Source of the DNA: Cryptobacteroides sp934698975
GTDB taxonomy: Bacteria > Bacteroidota > Bacteroidia > Bacteroidales > UBA932
Direction: 5' to 3'
Assembly: GCA_934698975.1 (NCBI GenBank)
Contig: CAKUVR010000003.1
Coordinates: 1 to 64,000 of the forward strand
Length of the DNA stretch: 64,000 nucleotides
The notes under the pieces are model-generated. The model was not told where the DNA came from. It did no database searches and saw only the letters and a program-made list of their open reading frames with translations. Numbering within the stretch: position 1 is the stretch's first letter; the number at the start of each line of letters is the position of its first letter. Both the position numbers and the translations under genes were made by a program. Shown here piece by piece: positions 24,958-33,157 of the stretch.

Positions 24958-26318
24958 TTCTTCAGTCTCTTTTCCAGAAGGTCTGTTATCGGAACAATGA
25001 ACCTGTCGATGTTGCCTGCCCCGAATGTCGCCAGAACATCAACCGGCTCATTCTCAAGGTATGCCATCAACTCTTCTTTTTTCAGAAGCACCTTCTCGGG
25101 GGCGGTCACCTTGTCGATTATGATTTCGGAAGTGACTCCCGGGATAGGCTCCTCCCTCGCCGGGTAGATGTCCAGCAGGATCAGTTTGTCCACCTTGCTC
25201 AAAGCGGCGGCGAAATCATCGGCGAAATCCCTCGTCCTGGTGAAAAGATGCGGCTGGAATATGGCTGTGATCTTTCTGCCCGGGAATATTCCCCTCATGG
25301 AAGATATGGCCGAGGCTAATTCCTTTGGGTGGTGGGCGTAGTCGTCGATGTAGGACAGATGCGGGGTGTTGAGGTGAACCTCAAGTCTGCGCTTCACTCC
25401 TGAATATGTTCCTATGGCTTCCTTGATGGCCTCCGGGGCGACCCCGTGACAGAGACAGACGGCAGCAGCGGCCACGCTGTTCTCCACGTTGACCCACCCA
25501 GGAATGCCGACTCGTATGTTCTCGATCACGCCTCCTGGGTAAACCAGATCGAAGATGTAATGCCCGACCTCGTCCGGCTTGGCGTTGGCGGCATAGTAAT
25601 CCGCCGAAGGATTGTCATAACTGTAGCTCTGGATCCTGGCCTTGGTGTCGGCGGGAGTGATGTCCAGACCGTATTTCACGATCAATGTGCGGCTTACCTG
25701 AGAGGCGAAGGCTTTGAAGGCTTTCTGATATTCCTCAAGTGTGCCGTAGATGTCCAGATGGTCGGCGTCCATGGCCGTGATCGCGGCTATCGCAGGATGC
25801 AGCTGAAGGAACGAACGGTCGAACTCATCGGCCTCGGCGACGATTGTCGGCGTGTGGCTGATCAGCAGATTCGTGCCGTAGTTCTTGGATATTCCGCCCA
25901 GAAAAGCCGAGCAGCCTTTCCCGCTTTCGGTCAGGATGTGCGCGACCAGAGTGCTGGTGGTCGTCTTTCCGTGCGTTCCGGCCACTGCCAGGCAGGTCTG
26001 TCCCTCCGCCAGCTCGCCCAGCATCCGTGACCTCTTCACCAGTGTGTAGCCATGCTCTTTGACATAGACAAGTTCCTGAAGGTCAGCCGGTATGGCTGGA
26101 GTATAGACGACAAGCGTCGACGCCACGTCCTTTGGAATGTAATCCGGATCGTCCTTGTAGTGGACATCGATTCCTTCCTTCTCAAGGGCATGGGTCAAAT
26201 CCGAAGGAGTCCTGTCGTAGCCTGCGACCGGATACCCCTTGAACTTGTAGTACCTTGCGATGGCACTCATGCCTATGCCACCGATTCCTATGAAATAAAT
26301 CTTTGAATATTTGGACAT
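24954..26318 (-). CDS. murC: UDP-N-acetylmuramate--L-alanine ligase
   Basis: A 454-residue Mur ligase that adds L-Ala to UDP-MurNAc with ATP, the first peptide step of the peptidoglycan precursor. The N-terminal Rossmann motif is GIGGIGMSAIA, the ATP loop is AGTHGKTTT near residue 114, the ligase signature appears in MDADHLDIYG, and the C-terminal domain has DDYAHHPKEL and FQPHLFTRTRDF. The length is normal. It overlaps ftsQ by four bases and is two bases after murG. Confidence 0.98.
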   Translation of the reverse strand: MSKYSKIYFIGIGGIGMSAIARYYKFKGYPVAGYDRTPSDLTHALEKEGIDVHYKDDPDYIPKDVASTLVVYTPAIPADLQELVYVKEHGYTLVKRSRMLGELAEGQTCLAVAGTHGKTTTSTLVAHILTESGKGCSAFLGGISKNYGTNLLISHTPTIVAEADEFDRSFLQLHPAIAAITAMDADHLDIYGTLEEYQKAFKAFASQVSRTLIVKYGLDITPADTKARIQSYSYDNPSADYYAANAKPDEVGHYIFDLVYPGGVIENIRVGIPGWVNVENSVAAAAVCLCHGVAPEAIKEAIGTYSGVKRRLEVHLNTPHLSYIDDYAHHPKELASAISSMRGIFPGRKITAIFQPHLFTRTRDFADDFAAALSKVDKLILLDIYPAREEPIPGVTSEIIIDKVTAPEKVLLKKEELMAYLENEPVDVLATFGAGNIDRFIVPITDLLEKRLKK

Positions 26319-26320
26319 TT

Positions 26321-27469
26321 CTAATGTTTGATCAATTTATAAACCTCTTCGGCGATCTTTCCCGCCGCGTCAGGCAGAGCCATCTTTCCCGCATTCTCCT
26401 CAAGCGAGGCGATTCTGTCCGGATTCTTCAGCAGTTCCAGAGCCGTAGGAATCATCTTCTCCATCGCTTCGGAATCCTTGACGATCACAGCCGCGTCTTT
26501 CTTCACCAGAGCCATCGCATTGTGAGTCTGGTGATCCTCAGCCACATTGGGAGACGGGATGAATATCACGGCTTTATGGGCGGCGCATAATTCCGACACC
26601 GAACTGGCTCCGGAGCGCGAGATCACGACATCCGCCGCGGCGTAGGCGAGTTCCATCCTTCCGATGAAGTCAGAGTAATGAATATGCCGGAGCGCCTCAG
26701 GGTTCTTTTCCCTCTGCTCCTTCATGAATTCATCCACACCCGGCTTATAGTATTTTCCGCACTGCCACAGAACATCCACTCCGTCCAGCCCCGGACATCC
26801 GTCTGAGATCCATTTCCTCATGCACTGGTTGAAACGGCTGCTCCCGAGACTTCCTCCCACAATGAATATGTGCTTTCTGGCAGGATTGAGGCCATATTCC
26901 TTGACCCCTTTGGCCTTCATCTCCGGAGTGGCGGGAACGATGATGCTTCTGATAGGATTTCCCGTCATGACTATCTTGCCGGCGGGAAAGAACCTCTCCA
27001 TTCCTTCGTAGGCGACACAGATGCACTGCACCCTGCTCCCGAGTTTCTTGTTGGTCAGTCCCGCAAACCCGTTCTGTTCCTGGATGAGAGCCGGAATATG
27101 CATTCCTGTCGCCGCCCAGAGCAGGGGAGCGCTGGCGTATCCTCCGACCCCGATGGCGACCTGAGGCTTGAACTCCTTTATGATCCTTTTTGCCTTGAGC
27201 ACACTGGCGACCACTTTGAACGGCACGCAGAGGTCGTTGAGAATATTCTTGAGGCTCAATTGTCTTTGCAGTCCGACAATCGGCAGCCCGACAATCCTGT
27301 AGCCGGCGGCGGGAACCTTCTCCATCTCCATCTTGCCCTCCGCACCTACAAACAGAATCTCAGTCTCCGGATTCAACTCCTTCAGTTTGTTCGCGATCGA
27401 GACGGCCGGGAAGATGTGCCCCCCGGTGCCGCCTCCGCTTATTATGACTCTCAATGCTTTATGCTCCAT
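26321..27469 (-). CDS. murG: UDP-GlcNAc:lipid I N-acetylglucosaminyltransferase
   Basis: Encodes 382 residues starting at MEHKALRVIISGGGTGGHIFPA. The open frame extends to 27598 but that part overlaps ftsW in another frame and pushes the N-terminal glycine loop GGGTGGH inward. An alternative ATG at 27481 overlaps ftsW by eight bases. MurG makes lipid II on the inner face of the membrane. The second glycine-rich loop (VGGSLGSSRFNQ) and the donor-binding block (ISRSGASSVSELCAAHKAVIF) match the family. Confidence 0.97.
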   Translation of the reverse strand: MEHKALRVIISGGGTGGHIFPAVSIANKLKELNPETEILFVGAEGKMEMEKVPAAGYRIVGLPIVGLQRQLSLKNILNDLCVPFKVVASVLKAKRIIKEFKPQVAIGVGGYASAPLLWAATGMHIPALIQEQNGFAGLTNKKLGSRVQCICVAYEGMERFFPAGKIVMTGNPIRSIIVPATPEMKAKGVKEYGLNPARKHIFIVGGSLGSSRFNQCMRKWISDGCPGLDGVDVLWQCGKYYKPGVDEFMKEQREKNPEALRHIHYSDFIGRMELAYAAADVVISRSGASSVSELCAAHKAVIFIPSPNVAEDHQTHNAMALVKKDAAVIVKDSEAMEKMIPTALELLKNPDRIASLEENAGKMALPDAAGKIAEEVYKLIKH

Positions 27470-27473
27470 GATA

Positions 27474-28988
27474 CTATTCATTGTTATGGTCATCAGTCCC
27501 GTAGTCAGGGATGTCATTCTCGTGCACCGGCACGCCGCCTTCGTCCTCCAGTGTGGCAAAATCTTCAGTAACTCCACTTTCCATCCTGTCCAGGTCATCC
27601 AGCCCGCCGCTCACCTCGTCCTTTATCACCCTGTCAACCAGAGGGGTCGCCTTGGCTGCCTCCCTGTCAATCTTCCTCTTTGCCATCTTGCTGATTGACA
27701 GTATGATTCCGAACGCAAGGCTGAACATCAGGAAAGAAGAGCTTCCGTGGCTGATCATCGGAAGTGTCTGCCCTGTGAGCGGACCCATGTCGCAGTTGAC
27801 GGCGATGTGCATCATGGCCTGCCCGGTAATGAGCAGCACGAGGCCGGCCACCGCTGTCTTGGCGAAGTGGTTGTCGCAGTTTCTAACTATAATCGAACCT
27901 CTGGCCAAAAGGCTGATGTAGAGGATGATGATGAATATTCCCCCGAGCATTCCGTATTCCTCCACCACGAAACTGAACATATAGTCCTCGAACATGATCG
28001 GGACCACATATCTCTGTGTGCTTCGTCCCGGCCCCTTGCCGAAGAACCCGCCTTCGTGGATCGCTATCTTCGCGCTGAGAGGTTGTTTGACATCGTCGTA
28101 CGCATCTTGGAACGCCTTGCTGTTCCGTGGATTGTCTCTCATTATGTCCAGTTTGGACTCGATGCTTTCTTCGGTGATTCTGTTGAGGGCGGAGTCCAGA
28201 TGCGGGAACGGTTTGTGACCTGCCTCGAAACAGGTGTTTATTCCTATTAAGCAAAGCAGAAAGACAGCGGCGACACCAATAGGCTTGATCAGTTCTTTCA
28301 TGCTGATTCCACCGATCAGGATGGTCGCGAACATTATCGCGCCTATGAACACTGTGCTGGACAGGCTTCCCACCATGATGCAGAGGCAGACACTGAATAT
28401 CGGGAAATAGATGTAGGCTATCTTCTTGACAATCGGCTTTTTCCAGAAATCGTGTTTTTCCCCCAGCTTGTTGGCTATCCCGAAGGAGTCATTACGGAAC
28501 GCATTGACCGCCCAGGAAAGGTACATGACCATCGCGACCTTGACTATTTCAAAGACGTGGATCTGCACACCGAAAACCTCCAGCGTTCTCCAGGCAGAGT
28601 TGATTTTCTGTGCTGTAACGAATCCGATCTGCAGTTCCTCTCCGCCTGTTCTACGGCACACAAGCGATCCTGCCAAAAGCAGGAGAAGAGGCGCTATCGA
28701 GACAATGTAGCCGAGCTGCGAGAAAATCCTGAACACACCGATTTTAGGTATCGCATAGCAGATTATGATGACGGCCAGCCCCCCTGCTGACAAGATCAAC
28801 TGTTCCCGGACAATCGCCATTCTGCTGATGTGCTGCTGGAGCGCCAGCAGGGATGTGGACGAGAATATGGCCACGATGGAGAACAAGATGAGCAGGATGA
28901 CGATCATCCACACGACCTTGTCTCCTTCGAAGGAATCCACGAAGTTCCAGAGAGTGTTCTTTTTCTTTGCTTCCTCTGCCATATTCAT
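27474..28988 (-). CDS. ftsW: SEDS-family lipid II polymerase FtsW
   Basis: A 504-residue polytopic protein with about ten membrane segments. SEDS features include the conserved Glu/Arg-containing loops (FEIVKVAMVMYLSWAVNAF), the HEGGFFGKGPGRSTQRYVVP region and the C-terminal SHGSSSFLMFSLAFGIILS. FtsW polymerises glycan strands with the partner transpeptidase FtsI encoded upstream. It is longer than enterobacterial FtsW because of an extended loop around residues 255-310 and a polar C-terminal tail of about 60 residues. The start could be Met1 or Met3. It lies seven bases after murD. Confidence 0.95.
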   Translation of the reverse strand: MNMAEEAKKKNTLWNFVDSFEGDKVVWMIVILLILFSIVAIFSSTSLLALQQHISRMAIVREQLILSAGGLAVIIICYAIPKIGVFRIFSQLGYIVSIAPLLLLLAGSLVCRRTGGEELQIGFVTAQKINSAWRTLEVFGVQIHVFEIVKVAMVMYLSWAVNAFRNDSFGIANKLGEKHDFWKKPIVKKIAYIYFPIFSVCLCIMVGSLSSTVFIGAIMFATILIGGISMKELIKPIGVAAVFLLCLIGINTCFEAGHKPFPHLDSALNRITEESIESKLDIMRDNPRNSKAFQDAYDDVKQPLSAKIAIHEGGFFGKGPGRSTQRYVVPIMFEDYMFSFVVEEYGMLGGIFIIILYISLLARGSIIVRNCDNHFAKTAVAGLVLLITGQAMMHIAVNCDMGPLTGQTLPMISHGSSSFLMFSLAFGIILSISKMAKRKIDREAAKATPLVDRVIKDEVSGGLDDLDRMESGVTEDFATLEDEGGVPVHENDIPDYGTDDHNNE

Positions 28989-28995
28989 TGGATTT

Positions 28996-30336
28996 TTAGA
29001 GTCTTCTCACGGCTTCCTTGAACTTTTCGCCGCGGTCCTCGTAGCAGGTGAAGAGGTCGAAGCTGGCGCAGCACGGGCTGAGCAGCACGACATCTCCGGC
29101 CTTGGCGAATCCGCTGGCAGCCTTGACGGCCTCCTCCGCCGATTTCGTGTCCACAATCCTGTCTTGCCCGACTATGTCCTCGAAAGCTTCGTGGAACTTG
29201 TGGTTGTCAAGCCCCATGCAGACAATCGCCTTGACTTTCTCCTTGACCAACGGTTTGAGGACCTCGTAGTCGTTGCCCTTGTCGGTGCCGCCTACAATCC
29301 ACACTATAGGTTTCCTTTGGCATTCAAGCGCATACCATGCAGCGTCTACATTCGTGGCCTTGGAGTCGTTGATGTAAAGCACGTCCTTGATGCTCAGGAC
29401 AGGCTCAAGCCTGTGCTCGATAGGCTGGAACGTGGCCAAAGCCTCACGAATGGTCTTGTTGTCTATTCCCGAGGCCTTCGCGGCGAGCGCGGCGGCCATT
29501 GAGTTGTAGATGTTGTGCTTGCCGCCAAGAGCGAGTTCTTTCAGGAATATGTCGCATTCATCCTCGCCGTACTTCACGACGATCTTGTCATCCTTGAGGT
29601 ACGCGCCTTGCTTCACCTCTGTCTTCTGGGTGAACGGCAGACGCTTGGCTGAAAGGATGATCTTGTTAAGATGCTCGATTGTGATTTCGTCGTCGGAGTC
29701 GAAGATGAAGCAGTCTTCAGGCCTGAGGTTCTGCGTGATACGGAACTTGGCCTTCACGTAGTTCTCCATCTGGTAGTCGTAGCGGTCCAGATGGTCGGGC
29801 GTGATGTTGGTGATGATGGCGATGTCAGGACGGAATTCGTAGCAGTTGTCCAGTTGGAAACTGCTGATTTCCAAAACATAATAGTCGAAGTGCTCTGTCG
29901 CCACCTGATAGGCGTAGCTCTTGCCTATGTTGCCGCCGAGGCCGACGTTGAGCCCGGCGTTCTGAAGCAGGTAGTAGATCAGGGATGTGGTTGTTGTCTT
30001 GCCGTTGCTTCCTGTTATGCAGATTTTCTTCGCCTTGTCGTACCGGCCGGCGAACTCGATTTCGGAGATGATGTGGATTCCTTTCGCCTCGATCTTCTTT
30101 ATTATCGGCGCGGTGCTCGGGATTCCCGGACTCTTGACCACCTCGTCAGCGTTCAGGATGAGGTCTTCCGTGTGGTGTCCTTCTTCGAAACTGATCTCCC
30201 ATTTGCGGAGTTCGTCCGCAAAGTGCCCGGAAATCTTTCCGTAGTCGGAAAGGAACACATCGAATCCTTTCACCTTGGCCAGGACAGCGGCTCCGACACC
30301 GCTTTCTCCACCTCCCAAAACAACAATTCTGCTCAT
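28996..30336 (-). CDS. murD: UDP-N-acetylmuramoylalanine--D-glutamate ligase
   Basis: A 446-residue Mur ligase that adds D-Glu to UDP-MurNAc-L-Ala. It shows the N-terminal dinucleotide loop VLGGGESGVGAAVLA, the ATP loop ITGSNGKTTTT near residue 112, the DHLDRYD signature, and the C-terminal NDSKATNVDAAWYAL plus LSPCCASFDLFTCYEDRGE. Length and context are normal for a dcw cluster. Confidence 0.98.
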   Translation of the reverse strand: MSRIVVLGGGESGVGAAVLAKVKGFDVFLSDYGKISGHFADELRKWEISFEEGHHTEDLILNADEVVKSPGIPSTAPIIKKIEAKGIHIISEIEFAGRYDKAKKICITGSNGKTTTTSLIYYLLQNAGLNVGLGGNIGKSYAYQVATEHFDYYVLEISSFQLDNCYEFRPDIAIITNITPDHLDRYDYQMENYVKAKFRITQNLRPEDCFIFDSDDEITIEHLNKIILSAKRLPFTQKTEVKQGAYLKDDKIVVKYGEDECDIFLKELALGGKHNIYNSMAAALAAKASGIDNKTIREALATFQPIEHRLEPVLSIKDVLYINDSKATNVDAAWYALECQRKPIVWIVGGTDKGNDYEVLKPLVKEKVKAIVCMGLDNHKFHEAFEDIVGQDRIVDTKSAEEAVKAASGFAKAGDVVLLSPCCASFDLFTCYEDRGEKFKEAVRRL

Positions 30337-30352
30337 ATACCAATCTCCTTAT

Positions 30353-31663
30353 TTATCTTATTTTCAACAATGCCAGCGTGGCTACCGCCAGAATGACCCC
30401 GATCAGCCAGAACCTGGTCACTATCTTTGCTTCGGGAATAGCGTGCAACGGTCTGGTTATCAATGCCGGAATCCCTTCTTTTTGATAGTGGTGGTGCAGA
30501 GGTGTCATCTTGAATATCCTTCTGCCCTCGCCGTATCTTTTTTTCGTGTATTTGAAATAGAACCTTTGCATTATCACTGAAAGTGACTCGACCAGAAATA
30601 TTCCGCAAAGGATCGGAAGCAGCAGCTCCTTTCTCATAAGGACAGCGCTCACTCCGATGATGCCTCCGATCGTGAGGCTGCCTGTGTCACCCATGAATAC
30701 CTGCGCCGGGTAAGAGTTGTACCAGAGGAAGCCCATCAGCGCGCCCACGAAGGCTGACATGAATATGGCTATCTCCCCGCTTCCTGGGATATACATGATG
30801 TTCAGATAGTTGGAGTTGACCAGATTGCCTCCCAGCCATGCCAGGATGCCGAGAACCACCCCGACTATCGCGCTGGTCCCTGCGGCGAGACCGTCCATTC
30901 CGTCCGTGAGATTCGTGCCGTTGGAGCATGCCATTATGACAACCACGATCATCAGCACGTAGATCGCCCACTTGCAGTACCAGCCCCACCTGCCTTTGAA
31001 AGGGGAAAGCCATTTGTAGTCGAACTCATGGTCCTTGACGAACGGGAGTGTGGTCTTGGTGCTCTTTATGACATTCTTCATCTTCCATCCCGAGTCCTGA
31101 GCCACGAGCGTTTCCGTGTCCACGTTCAGGGCTTCTGAATCGCCTTGCTTGACCACGTTGGCTTCGCCGGCCACCACGGAGACCTTCTCTCTGATCACGA
31201 TTTCGTCGCTGAAGCAGACCGCCAGCCCGATGATGAGTCCGAGCGCTAGCTGGGAAACCAGTTTGGCTTTCGGATGGAGGCCTTCCTTGTTGTGCTTGAA
31301 GACCTTTATGTAGTCATCGGTGAAGCCAAGGGCTCCGCACCATAAGGTGGTCAGGAGGAGAAGTTGAGTGTAGATATTCCTCAGGTTGCAGAACAGCAGG
31401 ACTGGAACCACGATGGCAAGGATGATGATGATTCCGCCCATCGTCGGTGTGCCTTTCTTCTGCATCTGCCCTTCCAGTCCGAGATCCCTGATAGTCTCGC
31501 CGATCTGCTTCCGCTGGAGCCATCTGATGATCTTGCGTCCGGCGAAGAAAGAGATGAACATCGCGGTCACGCTGGTCAGCATCGCCCTGAATGACAGGTA
31601 ACTGAAAAGCCCCTGCCCCGGAATGTCATATTGCCTGAGATATTCAAAAAGATGGTAGATCAT
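30353..31663 (-). CDS. mraY: Phospho-N-acetylmuramoyl-pentapeptide transferase
   Basis: A 436-residue polytopic enzyme that forms lipid I from UDP-MurNAc-pentapeptide and undecaprenyl phosphate. Signatures are KKGTPTMGGIIII near residue 70, FTDDYIKV near residue 120, the active-site NLTDGMDGLAAGTSA and the MGDTGSL loop, and a C-terminal LHHHYQKEG. An insertion of about 60 polar residues (roughly 155-215) between two membrane helices makes it longer than the E. coli enzyme (360), as is usual in Bacteroidota MraY. Confidence 0.97.
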   Translation of the reverse strand: MIYHLFEYLRQYDIPGQGLFSYLSFRAMLTSVTAMFISFFAGRKIIRWLQRKQIGETIRDLGLEGQMQKKGTPTMGGIIIILAIVVPVLLFCNLRNIYTQLLLLTTLWCGALGFTDDYIKVFKHNKEGLHPKAKLVSQLALGLIIGLAVCFSDEIVIREKVSVVAGEANVVKQGDSEALNVDTETLVAQDSGWKMKNVIKSTKTTLPFVKDHEFDYKWLSPFKGRWGWYCKWAIYVLMIVVVIMACSNGTNLTDGMDGLAAGTSAIVGVVLGILAWLGGNLVNSNYLNIMYIPGSGEIAIFMSAFVGALMGFLWYNSYPAQVFMGDTGSLTIGGIIGVSAVLMRKELLLPILCGIFLVESLSVIMQRFYFKYTKKRYGEGRRIFKMTPLHHHYQKEGIPALITRPLHAIPEAKIVTRFWLIGVILAVATLALLKIR

Positions 31664-31675
31664 CGCTTTTCCCTC

Positions 31676-33157
31676 CTATTCGCCGCTTATGCTGTTGAAC
31701 ACTTCGGCAACCACCTTGCGCTCGTCGAAATGGCGGTGCTCGGTTTCGATTATCTGGTATGTCTCATGACCTTTGCCCGCGAGCAGGATGACCGCTCCGT
31801 CCTTGGCGAACATTATCGCCGCTCGTATGGCCTCTTTCCTGTCGGCTATGAAGATGGCCTTGGCCAGTCCTTGGGCGCTGAAACCCTTCCGGATGTCGTT
31901 CATGATGTCCTCGGTGCTCTCCGTGCGGCTGTTGTCTGAGGTCACGACAATCCTGTCGGCTAACCTTTCGGAGATCGCCGCCATTTCAGGTCTCTTGGTC
32001 TTGTCCCGGTCGCCTCCGCATCCGAACAGGCAGATGAGTTCCTTGCCGTCATCGATGTCCTTGAGTGTCTTGAGCACGTTTTCCAGCGCGTCGGGAGTGT
32101 GTGCGTAGTCGATGACGACGGAGATGTTCCTTGGGCCTCTGATGACTTCCAGACGTCCCGGCGCCGATTCCAGTTTGCTGATGGCTATCAGGGTCTCTTC
32201 AGGGTCAGCCCCTACTGCCATCGCGGCGCTGTAGACCGCGAGGATGTTGTAGGCGTTGTGCTGCCCGATGAGACGGGTCCATGTCTCGCGTCCGTCAATT
32301 TTCAAGAGCATTCCCTCGAAGGTTTCCTCAATGATGCGGCACGTGTGGTCCGCGATGCTTCTGCAGGAATATCTCACCACTTTCGCCTTGGTGTTCTGGA
32401 CCATGACCTCGCCGTTCTTGTCGTCGATGTTGGTGATTGCCGTGGCAGTGGCCGGAAGATTGTCGAAGAACATCTTCTTGCAGCGGAGATATTCAGCGAA
32501 AGTCTTGTGGTAGTCGAGGTGGTCGTGGGTGAGGTTCGAGAATATCCCGACCTTGAAGTCAAGCCCCGCCACACGTTCCTGCTCCACGCCGATCGAGCTG
32601 ACCTCCATGAAGCAGAACTCGCATCCGGCATCCGCCATCTCGCTCATAAGCCGGTTGATGGTGATCGGGTCGGCTGTCGTGTTGGCTGTCTCCAGACGCT
32701 TGGTCCCTACATAGTTGGCGATGGTGGAAAGCAGCCCGCAATTGTAACCTTCCGCCATGAAGAGGCGGTAGAGGAGAGTCACCGTGGTGGTCTTACCATT
32801 TGTTCCCGTGATACCTACAAGGGTGAGTTTTCCGGAAGGGTTGCCGAAGAAATCAGCGGCCATCATCGCGACCGCATGGCGTGAGTTTCCTACCTTCACG
32901 AGGGTCGGGGCGCTGCCTGAATATTCAGAAAACGTCTCTTGAAGAGCCTCTTCGTCCTCGTACACGATCGCCGAGGCGCCGGATGCGACCGCTTTTCCGA
33001 TGTAGGCGTGCCCGTCGCTGTCATGACCTTTGACAGCGATGAACATGGCTCCGGGAGTGACTTTCCGGGAGTCGTTGCAGATGTCTGTGATCTCGATCTC
33101 ACGGCTTCCCCGTACCTCGATAACCCCTGCGTTTCTTATGATGCTTTCCAGTCTCAT
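31676..33157 (-). CDS. murE: UDP-MurNAc-tripeptide synthetase MurE
   Basis: A 493-residue Mur ligase that adds the third amino acid of the stem peptide, presumably meso-diaminopimelate in this phylum. It shows the ATP loop GITGTNGKTTTVTLLY near residue 115, THDHLDYHKTF, the DYAHTPDALENVL segment, and LAGKGHETYQ near the C-terminus. The diaminopimelate-selectivity motif, usually DNPR, reads DNSR here (TSDNSRTES): the arginine that contacts the substrate is kept and the proline is replaced. It overlaps ftsI by four bases. Confidence 0.97.
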   Translation of the reverse strand: MRLESIIRNAGVIEVRGSREIEITDICNDSRKVTPGAMFIAVKGHDSDGHAYIGKAVASGASAIVYEDEEALQETFSEYSGSAPTLVKVGNSRHAVAMMAADFFGNPSGKLTLVGITGTNGKTTTVTLLYRLFMAEGYNCGLLSTIANYVGTKRLETANTTADPITINRLMSEMADAGCEFCFMEVSSIGVEQERVAGLDFKVGIFSNLTHDHLDYHKTFAEYLRCKKMFFDNLPATATAITNIDDKNGEVMVQNTKAKVVRYSCRSIADHTCRIIEETFEGMLLKIDGRETWTRLIGQHNAYNILAVYSAAMAVGADPEETLIAISKLESAPGRLEVIRGPRNISVVIDYAHTPDALENVLKTLKDIDDGKELICLFGCGGDRDKTKRPEMAAISERLADRIVVTSDNSRTESTEDIMNDIRKGFSAQGLAKAIFIADRKEAIRAAIMFAKDGAVILLAGKGHETYQIIETEHRHFDERKVVAEVFNSISGE

